Assembly: GCA_016169945.1 (NCBI GenBank)
Contig: JADLSH010000393.1
Coordinates: forward strand, 11,011,501 to 11,075,500
Source: Trachythela sp. YZ-2020
Lineage: Eukaryota > Cnidaria > Anthozoa > Malacalcyonacea > Clavulariidae
Length of the DNA stretch: 64,000 nt
Direction: 5' to 3'
The translations under genes and the position numbers were made by a program. This document shows positions 34,806-48,500 of this stretch, piece after piece. The notes beneath the pieces were generated by a model. It was not told the origin of the DNA. It searched no databases and was given only the letters and a program-made list of their open reading frames with translations. Each line of letters begins with the position of its first letter. Within the stretch, counting starts at the first letter, position 1.

Positions 34806-34878
34806 AAATCCCAAGTTCCCAGCCAAATTTTGGCTCAAATCCCAGTTCCCAGCCGAATTTTGCCCCAAATCCCAGTCA
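34806..34878. repeat. Short tandem repeat, AAATCCCAGTTCCCAGCC unit
   Basis: Two and a third copies of a roughly 32-bp unit (AAATCCCA(A)GTTCCCAGCC followed by AATTTTG) lie directly against the right TIR of the kinase-bearing unit. Confidence 0.6.
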
Positions 34879-35167
34879 GGCTATTTGCAAACTGATAATG
34901 AATTAAAACCACTGATTATGCCATTTGGATAAACGTACCGCCAGGAGCTGTTCGTATGAGCTGTTCATTGGTAAACCGGGCTGGCTCTCAACTGCTGAGG
35001 TCCTGTCTCATACATTGTTTTCATGTGTTTTCGAGATATCATTCACATGGGAACCGGGCCCCCTTCATTGACCGAAGCCAAATTTTGGCTAACCGTGAAT
35101 ACTATATACAACACAACAACAGTTTGCCTGTGAACAAACCTAACCAGGCTACACAACGGTAGACAAA

Positions 35168-35276
35168 TAAGTTGTAGTTGTAGTTGTAGTTGTAGTAGTT
35201 GTAGTTGTAGTTGTAGTTGTAGTTGTAGTTGTAGTTGTAGTTGTAGTTGTAGTTGTAGTTGTAGTTGTGTTTGTAG
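35168..35276. repeat. (GTTGTA)n microsatellite
   Basis: About 18 near-perfect copies of a TTGTAG hexamer with one 3-bp slip. It directly adjoins the SINE copy at 35279, whose 3' end is on this side. Confidence 0.9.
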
Positions 35277-35278
35277 TC

Positions 35279-35412
35279 GGAATATTCGAACGAAAATTTA
35301 TATACATTTTTAGACCTAGCCAGGAGCAGTTACGAAAAATGCAACTTTAGGCCCTCTGGCAGGAATCGAACCTGCGGTCCTGCGATTCCGGTACAGCGCT
35401 CTAACCATCTGT
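35279..35412 (-). mobile_element. tRNA-derived SINE, near full length
   Basis: On the minus strand the head reads CAGATGGTTAGAGCGCTGTA, then GCAGGTTCGATTCCTGCC (a complete B box GGTTCGATTCC with T stem), then the body GCCTAAAGTTGCATTTTTCG, CTCCTGGCTAGGTC and TTCGTTCGAATATTCC. The 5' end of the A box is damaged. Its intact T-arm could be mistaken for a tRNA gene. Confidence 0.8.
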
Positions 35413-35841
35413 ATAAGACCCTGAAGTCCCTCATACTTATAAGACTGTCTGTGTATAATGTCATTGCGCCGTCTACTTCAGTCACTTAAAAACAACCTAT
35501 ATGCTGCTAGGTTAATGTTGATTTGTAGGAATATGTTTTTGCATATTTTTCATAACTATTTTTTCTAACTTTTGGGAACCCTGTAATTGAAGTTTCACTC
35601 TGTGCCTGTGGGAATTCCCTGCCTTTGTGGCGAATTTTGTAAATAAATAAATTTGGAAAATAATAAACAAAGCCTGTTTCTAATGTTTTCTAATTTTATT
35701 ACAGATAACTGTTATATTTAGTGTTAATCGTACGTGGGATCGTAGCGTTGTTCTTGTAATAAAGTTACTTGTATGGCATATCAAACTCTTCGAAATAACG
35801 GCGATGGCCTTTAAATGGCGGTTAATACACTCTATAGAGAA

Positions 35842-36178
35842 CAGAGGTGGAAAATGTTTTTTCTTTCTGGGAACCTGGGTTTCAGACTCAAAATTTATAA
35901 TTAATGAGGTTCAATGATCACTGATTGATTTTGACATTGGACTGATTGGAGTGTTGTTTCTTGATATTCAGTGGTGTTCTGTGTTCATTTTGATATATTG
36001 AATACAAAATGCATTACAATTGCTAGTCTAGACTAGACCATACTCTAGTTTTGTTATTACTCATTAGTTAATTATTAACTTTCAGGAATTTCTGAAAATA
36101 TTTCTGCAAAAGTTCAGATCCAAAAATATTTCTGGGAACTATATAGGTTCCCAGGATCCGATACTTTTTCCACCTCTG
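35842..36178. mobile_element. hAT-type MITE, copy 2
   Basis: Reverse-oriented copy of 9351-9678. The end CAGAGGTGGAAAA begins at 35842 and the other end closes with CACCTCTG at 36178. Flanking octamers ATAGAGAA (35834-35841) and CTAGAGAA (36179-36186) match at 7 of 8. It lies about 300 bp upstream of the proposed start of the VWA gene. Confidence 0.82.
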
Positions 36179-36494
36179 CTAGAGAAAGTACGTGGATTTT
36201 GCGTTTTGAGACTTGACTGTGTCGATATTTCAATCCAAAGTAACTAAAGTAGGTCTTCAATTTAGTATAAGCTTGATCATGTAAGTCCAAAAGATGCCAT
36301 GTAGATATTGCTCTGCCTCAAAAACTACATCGAACACCTCTTGATGACCTTGATTAGAAAAACAGTTTGTGTATTTGCGCATGTGCACCATGGGTATTGA
36401 AAACTTTGCGGTTTTCTATTATTGTCAAAACCTTTGTATTTACTTTGAATTCGTTATATTATGTTTAGTTGACTTCCAGTAAAGTGTGAAACTG

Positions 36495-36513
36495 ATGGCT
36501 TCAAATACAGAAG
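36495..36513 (+). CDS. VWA gene, proposed start exon (19 nt coding)
   Basis: ATGGCTTCAAATACAGAAG followed by GTAATA gives Met-Ala-Ser-Asn-Thr-Glu plus one base. That base completes a GAC codon with the acceptor at 38302, so the frame continues exactly into exon 2. An initiator with G at +4 (ATGG) supports it. The exon is tiny, so this start is a good but unproven choice. Confidence 0.5.
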
Positions 36514-39500
36514 GTAATAATTATACAAACTAAAATTTCAATACCATTGTCAATATCTAAATGATCAATTGATAACTCCTTCATTATATTGGACAGAAAC
36601 CACAGGATCCCGCACATTCATGTGTTTATTAATTTGTTCAAATATAGTCATATTTATTCAAATATTCTAACCATATAAAACACATGTGAAATAAAATGTG
36701 AAATAAAATGTAAAATAAAAGTGTAGCCATCATTACATTATATATTGTGTTGTTTCTTGTCAAAATGTATATATTTCGGTGTAAAATGAAGGTGGAAACT
36801 CGCTACTCGAACACTGTTTACTCGGACACGGTTTCTCATCGGCATTTCATCGCAGCGATACAAAAACCACATACGACGAAGGAGGAGACTTCCAGCTATC
36901 TTTCTCCAGCAATAATACAACCAGCGAGGAATTATTCAAAATCTCAATTCGGGTATTGACAACATTCCCGATAAATACCGTTGCTGGCCTCTGGTTGCTG
37001 GCAAAAGCTGTGAGGCTTCCTATGCATGCTCGTCGCTGATTGGTTGCTAAACAAAACAACCAATCAGCGAGTTTCCACCCTTGTCTATCCCTTCTCTTTT
37101 ACGGCATCGCCCTCACAACCGAAGCTACAATTAACAACCTTCATTTTAAACTGAAATATAGACATTGTGACAAGAACACAACACAATATATAATGTAATG
37201 ATAGCTACATGCACTTTTATTTTACAGTTTATTTCACATTTATGGTTAGAATATTTTAATAAATATGGCTATATAATTATGAACAAATTAATATACACAC
37301 ATGAATGTGCGGGCTCCATGTGGGAAACTATAAATTTGTCCTACAAATTGGCATGTTAGCCGCGTTACTTTAGTTTTGTAAAGCCGCTAGTTTACACGAT
37401 CCGATTTGTCGCATCCGGCAATTCTCCTCTTGACGCATGTGATTTACTGGATTTTCTGACAAGAGTAAGGCCATTGGCTCATACCTGGCGAAATGTGTAG
37501 TTGTTGCTGTATTGTGTGAAATAACATAGTTCGAGTTGCTGCCCAAGCCATCTAATCACGAGTACAATCTCAGAAACGCTCGGGATATACCACTTTTTAA
37601 ATCGCGTACTAGACGATTTAGTGACAGCTGCTTGCCGTATTGTGTAAGGAAGTGGGACTCTTTTTAATTCTAGAATTTTAAATAATTTACTTGTTCTAAC
37701 GTTTATTGACATTTCTATATACAGTATAGCATAATACATTTTAAGTATATACTGCAGTAAAGTTCAGTGTACATATAATTATATAACATAGTAGAGTATA
37801 GTATTTCCATATATAGTATGGTACAATAGTATAATAAGATTTTATCTGTCATATATTGTAGAATTGTTGTTAGGTAATTTTTAATATTTTTAAACTATAA
37901 CTATGTAACTTGAGTTTTTCAGTTCGCCTTCGTGCAAACTGCCATTCAAGTGTTTAATAAATATGAATATGAATACGTCAAGAGGAGAATCGCCGATCAT
38001 GTGAACATGCCTTAAAATTCCTAAAGAAATCCTATTGATCGACTGTTTCAGTGACATTTGCCAAACACCGCAGACTTTCTCTAATCTGTTCTCTGGTTTC
38101 TTGACTTTCTTCCTGTAGTAACAGTGACATAATAAGGGACGGTATGGCCATTCCCGGATCTCTAGGGAGAAAAGTTTAGAACCAATAGAGCTATCCAGTA
38201 TAAATCAAAGTTAGAACCCGAATTTGCCTGTAGTAAAAAATGGTAGTATCTATATCCTATGAATAATTACTCGAGTATTTGTACTATTTGATCATTGATT
38301 AGACCCCGCACAGCCACAGATCACCGTATCCTGCACAACAGAATATCCTGCTTATAAACCTGACGAGGCATCAAAATGTTGGGGTTTGGTAACACTAAAA
38401 GCCTCATATTATGAACCTGAGGAGTCAAAAAGACCTGCATTGGATATTGTTGCCGTGATTGACAAGAGTGGATCTATGGAAGGAAAAAAATTGTTTCTGG
38501 TCAAGAAATCTCTGCACTTTTTAGTTCAGAACTGTAAGTATACTCTATGTCTACTCGAAGTATGGTGTTTTGTATACGTTAGCTTTCAATGAAATTAACT
38601 GTATTTATATAATGTTTGACATTGTTAAGCATGTAGAATATGTACAAGTAGTACAACGTTTTTATTTAAAATATTTATTCAAAATTGCTTTTAAATTTCT
38701 ATTTAAATTGTATATTTGATAAAAGACGACTCGTATTATTAAACTGTCTGTATTGTAGTTTTTACTCTCGGTTTCAGTTTGCTTTTCAAAACGCGATTCT
38801 AATATTAGTTCAAAATTACGTAACGTTGTTTACTAATTAGCCAACTTCGGACTGCGGACTTCGGACTGCGGACTGCGGACTGCCGACTGCGGACTGCAGG
38901 ACTGGGACTCTTTTATAGAAAATATTTTGCGCTTGGGTTGTGGGAGCAATATTGTCGCATCTCGACGTTTATGAAAAATACGATATTATATTATATAATA
39001 CACACAGTAAACAACGCTTATAAAAGCACAGCATTCTTATACAAGTTTATAAAAGCACAGAAATTCACGAATCATGACAAGAAACTGCTAGAATTATTAA
39101 ATGTTGATTAGTTAAATTACGGAAGCCCAGCCCTGCCATCTCCAGACAAGTAATCTGGGATGCAAGCGCTTCCAATTTCAAACGATCTGAAACATGAAGC
39201 GGCTGCACCGCAGGCTTCGTGACAAAAGCTAGCATTTGCCATCGAGTAGGGGCGAAGTCCTGAAATTTCACATCGCGCGCCGGAGTATGGGACTAGGGTC
39301 GACTTCCGAAGAACGGAACAAAGTGATTTTTTTATATAAAATATACCCTGACCACCACTGTAATCGTAATGCACTAACCACAACACTATCGGGGCAATTG
39401 AAAATAATCTCCAAACAAATCATTTATATTACTAAGTATGAAGTCCCCTAGGATTTAGTTGTTTCCTTGCTGTTTCCATCTACCAAACTGACATTACAGA

Positions 39501-42500
39501 AATTCATTCCTTTAAGTATTTACTAAAAACAACAAACCTTACCCCAAACATAACCCCTACCCTAACCTAAACCCCAACCCTAACCTGAAAATTAAAACGC
39601 CTAAATCCTAACAAATAAACTGGAAAACAGTATGTGTCAGTCTGCAGTCCGCGTTTTCCACCAAACCAACTTCCAATGAAATTACACAACAAATGTTCCA
39701 AATTTGCAACCTAAGTTCGAAATTAGGACTACAACGTCCGAATTTGTGACATCAAACCGTTTGCTTTATATCGCAGCTATACTTTCTCCTGATATCCAAA
39801 CGTTTACAATTTTCTCTCGAATATTTTGATCTAAGGGACTGCCTTGTTTACTTAAATACTGTACTTTTGTTCTAATGTCAATTCGTAATTCGGAACGTAC
39901 TTTGGAACCTAGTTTTGAACTTAGCAACCTAATTTCGAACTTAGGTTGCAAATTTGGAACATTTGTTGTGTAATTTCATTGGAAGTTGAAATTTTGTTGA
40001 ATAAACAACGTTACGTAATTTTGAACTAATGTTAGAATCGCGTTTTGAAAAGCAAACTGAAACCGAGAGTAATATGTCAAACACTACAGGAATAACATAA
40101 GTTTAAAACTTTCAATTGCTTTGAAGACTATTATATTACTTTGAAAGTCCTAGACTGCCTTGAAGAGAATATAATTAAAATATAATTTCAGATTTTTTAA
40201 GTCAATCTGTCAATGCAAGATTTTTTAAGTCGAAGATTTTGAACATTACAAAGGATAATACTGAACATATATAGGTAAAAAACACACTAAAAGAAAGCTT
40301 AGAAACTGGTTAAAAACATACGTACTGTTTAAATTTCAACGATTTACGATTATAATGAAAAACGTGTGGTTTCTTCGCTATAAAGTCTCCGAAAATAACT
40401 TCCCGCGGCTTGTTTCAAAATTTCTGCCGGGTCACGAAGATTCCACGCGTGGGACGCGAGGATGACGTCTGATCTATATAGATCGTGTTTCAAACTGTAC
40501 AATAACTGTAGGGAGCCACCTTAAAGAGAACATTACTCGGACTAATGGCGGTAGATATCAGGTTCACGTGCCATGGATTCCCGGACAATATTTACCAAAT
40601 AGCAATCTAGAACCAAGTCGAAAACGATTAACTAACGTGTGCAAGAAGATTGAACGGGATGAAAAGTTAAAGGAAGATTACCACGAAATTATTGAGAAGC
40701 AATTAGAGGCGGGTATAATAGAAGCTGCACCAGAGGAACCAACCGGTGAACGAGTATACTACATGCCCCACAAGCCGGTTGTAAGAGAAGAGGCAACAAG
40801 CACAAAAATAAGGATGGTCTTTGATACCAGTGCGAAGCCAAGCCCAACTGTCAACAGCGTGAATGATTGTATGTTTACTGGGTCCCCACTCCAGCCATTA
40901 CTTTGGGACATTTTGATACGAGCACAAATGGCCCCACAACTGATTTTCGCAGATATTCAAAAGGCTTTTCTACAAATCGGGTTGAAAGAAGAAGACCGTG
41001 ACGCATTTAGATTTCATTTTCGGTTTACTAGAATTCCTTTTGGAGTCGAATCAAGTCCATTTATGCTAGGAGCGACCATTCAGTATCATTTGCACCTTTA
41101 GCCTGTGGAAGTCGAAGGCACGGTACAAGCTTTGAAAGATAACACATAATGCAAATTGTCAATGATGTATCAGAATTAGAGAAATTCAAAGTAGAGGCCA
41201 CAGAAATCTTAGAAGATGCCAGATTACCACTGCACAAGTGGGAATCCAACGTAGAAGCGTTAGAAAGTGAAAACATGCCAAATCGATCGAAGATTCTTGG
41301 ACTTGCATGGGACAAGAAGGAAGATGAATTGTATATTTCGGCACCGGATTATCCTGAAGGAACTAAAGTTACAAAGAAGTCTTTTGTAAGTCATCGCGGA
41401 AAAGTTTATGACCCGTTGGGTATAGTTTCACCAACAATGGCAGACGGAAAAAGATGAGACGAAGAGTTGGAATGCTGAGGTTTCACAGCCTTTAAAGCAA
41501 GATTGGTTAAGATGGATAAAACAGTTACTAAATGTCAACATTCCAAGAAGCATTAAAGAGGTTCATCTTCGCATCTTCGCAGATGCAGGCAATCTTGCGT
41601 GTTCGTGTGCAACAATAGCGATTGTTGAACATTCGACTGAAACGGTGAAAAGGGTTGTTGACAGCAAATGCGCGAATTTCCAAGAAAAACACGTCAATCC
41701 CAAGATTAGAGCTGATCGGTGGCCAAATGGCTGCAAACATGGCGAAGAATGTGTGTCAAGCATTGAAACAACTACCCATTGCTTTGGTAACCATTTGGAT
41801 GGATAGTATCGTTGCACTGTTTTGGATATCAAATCCAGCTAAATCATGGAAAACGTTTGTGGCCAACCGAGTGAAGAAAATAGCGTCCATTACAAGTGAG
41901 CTCAATATCAAGTGGAAATATTGTCCCTCGAAAGAGAGCGTAGCAGATCTGGTCATTTAAATAATCGTCCACTTACCTACGTAGAAAGCAGTCAAGAAGA
42001 TGAGCAAATCTTAACTCCCAATACTATACTGTGGGGACAGGATTCTTATGCGCTGGGGGAGTTAGGTGAGGAGAAAGATGAGAATGAAGTTAGCAGATTA
42101 CACAAACGTCTCACCTTGGCGAGACAGCACGCATGGTCGAGATGGAAACGGGGATACATTCATGGATTAATGGACCGGGGTATCACCGAGTGAATAAACA
42201 CACGTCACCAGTACCACATTGGCGAGATTGTATTGATTGTTGGAGAGGAAAAGAACAGAGGACGGTGGATGAAAGGAAAAGTCGTTAAGTACGTAATAGG
42301 AAAGGACGGTGTGGTTAGGGGAGTAATTATTCTTCATAAAGGTAACTACTTGGAACGCCCAATTCAACTGGTATGGCCATTGGAAATAAGAAGCGTGGCA
42401 AAGGAAGATCAAGAAAATCACAACGCAAGTAGTACTGAAGAAAATGATGGTGAAATACCGAAAAGACCAGAACGAAAAGCAGCAACGATCGCTGATGCCA

Positions 42501-45500
42501 ATATAAGAGAACAGTTGCGGAACGAGTAGAAAAACTTTCAATAGAAGTGTAGAACCTTGTTGTTTAAAAATGTATAATTCGTTTAAATTTGTTAGGGGAG
42601 TGTGTGACGAACTCAGAACAGTGACAATTATTACGTAATTCGAAATCTATAATTAGTCGGAACAGTTTATAACCATATATGGGATAATTGTTTCAGGGTT
42701 GGTAGATTGGCCTCTTGGAGGCCAAATAACTCGAATTTGGCTTCTTTATTTTTCTTTTGGCCGCGAAAGAAAGTTTGGCCTTTTGGCCTTTTTTTGCCTT
42801 TTCACAGTTTACAAGAATTTTGTGAAAATTTGATTAATTGCATGAAAATCGATTGCATTTTCAAGTAATAGCACTGTCAGAAAGAAACTGGTTGTAATTC
42901 TAGCCAATCAGAATTGATGAAATTCAGCCATTTGTAAGGTTGATAAACCATAACCAATCACAATTCAATCATTCGATGCGTTCGCAGAGGTCCGAATTTG
43001 GCTTCTTTTTGACCGAACGATGTTTGGCCTCTTTTGGTAAATTTTGACTACTTTTTGCATGGTATTTGGCTCCGAGCATGCGCTGAAGTCTACCAACCCT
43101 GAATTGTTTTGTTATTGTGTTATTGTAGTTTTACAGCGAGAATGTGAGAAAGCGACGGACATTTTGTATTCTTTTAATTTTCGATTTAAATATATATTAT
43201 TACAAATATAATAGCGTATGAGGTTTGTATACTGAGGACAACTTTGGTATACAGCTGAAGAACACCCTGGCGTTTTGAAATCCACAAAATCCTTTTTTTT
43301 TCTTTTCTTTTTTTACAGACAAATAATCGATTAGAATTTTCTTCAACAGTGCTGATTAAACAGCTCAGTTGAAAAGACCACTCGCCCAAAAGCATTCAGA
43401 CATAATGTTTTATTAAAAGCATTCTTACACTAACTATAGTGCATATTACCATCACAAATGAATATACAAGGTTTATATATCAGTCTAAATCAACTGAAGA
43501 TGTATATCATCATGAAAATACCGTATAGTCTGATCTACTGCGTATTGTATACATTTCTAGGCATGCAGCTATATTCATACTTTTCATGCAGACTCTATAT
43601 TATGCAATGATTCTCTAAACTATATTTTCTGCCTTCAGCCAAATGTGCATGTCTATATTTTTTGTTTACTTGTCATGCTACATCATAATTCTCAATTTCA
43701 AATGCGATTCTCATTATTTAATCATCACCCAACAACTAAAATAAAATATGTCACCACGCCATTTCTCATTTAAACTCAACCAGTCAAAGGTAGATAAATT
43801 TGGCTGAAAGATATTTAATAGTCACACAAGTAAACTATAGTTTATCACGACTAATAATTCGTTATGGGAATATAGTGATTCTCCTGTAAAATATGAATTA
43901 TATGAAGAATGCTGAGAATTGTACGCGGTTATATCCAAGTATCAATGTCCGTTATCCAGTTCCATTCATTATTGAAAATGTGCAGTCCAAGCTGTAATAA
44001 AAACAAAATCAATGTAGCACTGGAAAGTATATTTATTTAATATTTGTGAAAAATATTATATGCTATATATAGACTGGTTCTATAGCTATTTACACGAGGT
44101 TCTCCCCTCGATATTATAATTATTGCTGTCTTGTTGTTTGATTCCGCGGTGCCGATCAACTTTATATATGTGTGGCTAAAAATCCAACTTGTTTTTGAGA
44201 TAAAGTACATCGTAATTGTTAACGAAATTTTACATGAATTAACATGTAATCATATATGCATTCACCATGGTTGAAACGTTGTTTAATTATTGATAAGGCA
44301 GGTAAGAGCACATATAGGTGGGCAGTTAGAGTAAGTACCTGTACAATCTTCCCTGTGCTAATTAAACAGGTGAATTGTCGCGGATGGGGATGGGGATGGA
44401 GGAGCCATGCACCATTGCATGCATGATTGGGAATTATCTATGATTCCTCGCCTGGTTATGGGGGCTAGAAGATGATACAACCCCATCATAACCAGCGACC
44501 GATTCCATCCCTACCGATCGGCAGCGGGCAAAATTAAGTAAATTATTAAGTAGTATAGGCATTCATAGTCATAGTTGTTATCAGCGTCAAATGTTAAAGA
44601 ATAGTTGCATTATTTTAAAGTGAACAACTGTCTTATAATAATAGAATGTAGAAAAATGAGGTAAATCATACTGTTTCAGCGTGTATACACCATTTCTCAC
44701 AAAGGGAGTAAACACATCAAATAATCTCTACAAATACCTATACCCATTTTCACAGATGTTTTCATTAAGCTATATTATAATTTCTTGCAAGTTTCAGGTT
44801 TTACTATTCATTATCCCCAAGACATTGTAATTTTAATATTTCAGCCATTAGTAGGTCTTTTGAATAATGAGATATGCAACTTATAGTCACAGAATAAACC
44901 AGAAGTCTCACTCTCCCAATTACACTTGTTTAATTTAGCGATCTGGAAAACGAGCGCGGTCAGTAACAAATTGCTATGGGAACTCGTTTCCAGATTCCTA
45001 AGCAAGTGTAATCAGCTTTTATGTATGAGGAGAGTGAGACGTCTGGTTTATTCTGTGGTATAGTGATACGCCAGTTGAAAATAACGCCATTATAAGAGTT
45101 TGTCTTCCTTTTAAAGATCAAACTGCAGTAAGTGCAGTTACAAAATAAATGGCCGACCTGAGTCGTAAAGTTGGTATTACCCTACAACCAGTTTTTACAA
45201 GCAAGAAATTTGGACAGTATAGTATCTGAAAGTAGTACTGAAATGAAGAGAAATGAAACCGTCAATCGTTAATCAACAATGCGTGGTATATTTATTTTCA
45301 TGTGATCTGTGTGATACGGATAAATTATGTCGGCTATAGCCTATATATATATATACAACAACGCGACATACCAGCGTACTGCTGAACATAAAAGTTCCTC
45401 AATTCTGACAATTGCATGAAAACACCTTAGCGACGCCCATGCATGAGAATAAAGACCTCAATTTCACGTTTTGAGAAAATGCCAAAACAAATTAATTGAC

Positions 45501-48500
45501 TTGTTTATGAGACGCTTTATATAAAGAAACTTCGCCCTACTTTGAATATTCAGAGACAGAGTGACTCTATTCGTGCAAAACTCTTTGTTTAAGATACTAT
45601 GTTAATTACTTAGTCTCTTTCTGACTTTTATTATTCTATGGTTTGACTTTAGTATTTAAATCCGAGCACTCGTATACTAACCTTATTTTGAATTGATGAT
45701 GACATTCTGTTAACGTAAAAACGTCTAAACACTTTTTGTCATGCTTGTGTATACATGTTTAACTTGTTTATGTTTGTGAAAACTTATATGTTTAACTTAT
45801 GTGTATTCTATACCAGAAATCACAATATGTATGACATATTATTGGGGTAGGGGGGAGGCGGCTAAAGCCTCCCAACTACCCCTGCTGCGCGGTGCCTGAG
45901 CTTTAGCCTCGCCGGATTATTCATGATTTTTATACGGTTTTGAAAATTCGAATAAAAAATTTTGCGATAAAAATCATTTACTTTATATATACATGCATGA
46001 TAAAAAGTTTTCAGACGTCGTTTCGACGCTAACAGAATGTCATTTTCAAGTCGAAAAGCTAAATGCCAACATGCTATCGCATTCCAGAAACAAAGAAAAG
46101 CAAGAGCTATTGAAATTCGTGCATGACCTTACACAACTCGTGACAGAGGCAACCCGAGTGATGGAAACCACTCGAACTCTACTTGATGTGATTTTAGTAA
46201 ACAATGATCACTATCTCATTTATTGTGTTCTAAGGCTGGAGTAACAAAGACCCTGCCCAAAACAATTGAATACCAAGAATTTTGATGCAAACACCTTTAT
46301 TGCGGACCACAATAATGTGCCTTGGCATGTTATTGAATTTGAGGACGATATTGATGATGCAGTGTTTATGTGGAATAAATTGTTTACAGAAATTGCTGAT
46401 TCACACACCCCTAAAAAAGACGTGAAGGGTGTTCCTCTTCCTTGGATGAACAATAAAATCAATGAGGCGATGAATGACCGCAACTTCAACCATCGTTAAG
46501 CTGTAAAAATTAATTCTGCTTATAACTGGACAAAATACAGGAGATTAAGAAACCTGGTTAACCGTGAAATCAAGTCTGCAAATCAAAGTATTATTGCAAC
46601 CTGATTAATGAGGCGAAAGGAGATTCTAGTAAGATGTGGAAAGCTGTTAACGAGGCTTCCTCGCGTAATGCTAAATCCTCGAATCCACACTACATCGTGG
46701 CCGAAGGCGTTCAACTGCTCCATCTTCCATTGACGCTGCAATGAACTCTCACTTCGCCTCAATCGGGAAAATTCTGGCTGATAAAATATATTCTGTAGTT
46801 GCTGTCGCATCGTACATCTTGAGATTGTGGAAATCGTTGTGAGCAGGCAGAACATGGGAAGGGTGTAATGTTGTGCTCTCAGCTACATAATCTTACAAAT
46901 GGAGCTCGCGCATACACTTGAGTCTATGAAACACAGATGTTATTTGGGTAACACAGGGTCATCCTCAGCTAATAAAGAACAGTAAGGAGGAGCCTTTTTA
47001 AAGGTGGAATAATCCGCCTGGCTGCTGAGGTGTAGATGTATTTGAATTATAAACATGCAAGGTATAGAAAAGCTTGACAGTAACATTATCAGACAATAGT
47101 TCTTTACCTGACTATTAACAACAGATGTTTCAATCCCTTTCTGGATTGGTAGGTCACCGTCATTATCAGACAATAGTTCTTTACCTGACTATTAACAACA
47201 GATGTTTCAATCCCTTTCTGGATTGGTAGGTCACCATCATGATCGGACAATAGTTCTTTACCTGACTATTAACAACAGATGTTTCAATCCCTTTCTGGAT
47301 TGGTAGGTCACCATCATTATCAGACAATAGTTCTTTACCTGACTATTAACAACAGATGTTTCAATCCCTTTCTGGATTGGTAGGTCACCATCATGATCGG
47401 ACAATAGTTCTTTACCTGACTATTAACAACAGATGTTTCAATCCCTTTCTGGATTGGTAGGTCACCATCATTATCAGACAATAGTTCTTTACCTGACTAT
47501 TAACAACAGGTGTTTCAATCCCTTTCTGGATTGGTAGGTCACCATCATTATCAGACAATAGTTCTTTACCTGACTATTAACAACAGGTGTTTTAGATCCT
47601 TCCTGGGTTGGTAGGTCACCGTCATTATCACATTATCAGACAATAGTTCTTTACCTGACTATTAACAACAGGTGTTTCAATTCCGTCCTGGATTGGTAGG
47701 TCACCATCATTATCAGACAATAGTTCTTTACCTGACTATTAACAACAGATGTTTCAATCCCTTTCTGGATTGGTAGGCCACCATCATTATCAGACAATAG
47801 TTCTTTACCTGACTATTAACAACAGGTGTTTCAATCCCTTTCTGGATTGGTAGGTCACCATCATTATCAGACAATAGTTCTTTACCTGACTATTAACAAC
47901 AGATGTTTCAATCCCTTTCTGGATTGGTAGGCCACCATCATTATCAGACAATAGTTCTTTACCTGACTATTAACAACAGGTGTTTCAATTCCTTCCTGGA
48001 TTGGAAGGTCACCATCATTATCAGACAATAGTTATTTACCTGACTATTAACAACAGGTGTTTCAATCCCTTTCTGGATTGGTAGGTCACCATCATTATCA
48101 GACAATAGTTCTTTACCTGACTATTAACAACAGGTGTTTCAATTCCGTCCTGGATTGGAAGGTCACCGTCATTATCACATTATCAGACAATAGTTATTTA
48201 CCTGACTATTAACAACAGATGTTTCAATCCCTTTCTGGATTGGTAGGTCACCATCATTGTCAGACAATAGTTCTTTACCTGACTATTAACAACAGGTGTT
48301 TCAATTCCGTCCTGGATTGGTAGGTCACCATCATTATCAGACAATAGTTCTTTACCTGACTATTAACAACAGGTGTTTCAATCCCTTTCTGGATTGGAAG
48401 GTCACCATCATTATCAGACAATAGTTCTTTACCTGACTATTAACAACAGGTGTTTCAATCCCTTTCTGGATTGGTAGGTCACCATCATTATCAGACAATA

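Noticed and set aside
34806..34878. AAATC as proof of a 5-bp target duplication for the kinase-bearing unit
   Set aside because: Not rejected outright but not used as proof, because AAATCCCAG is repeated next to the right end and may match by chance.
35168..35276. Telomere-like repeat
   Set aside because: The unit is TTGTAG, not TTAGGG; an ordinary hexanucleotide microsatellite.
35340..35412. tRNA gene on the minus strand
   Set aside because: It has a good B box and T arm, but the acceptor stem and A box are damaged and it continues into a SINE body.
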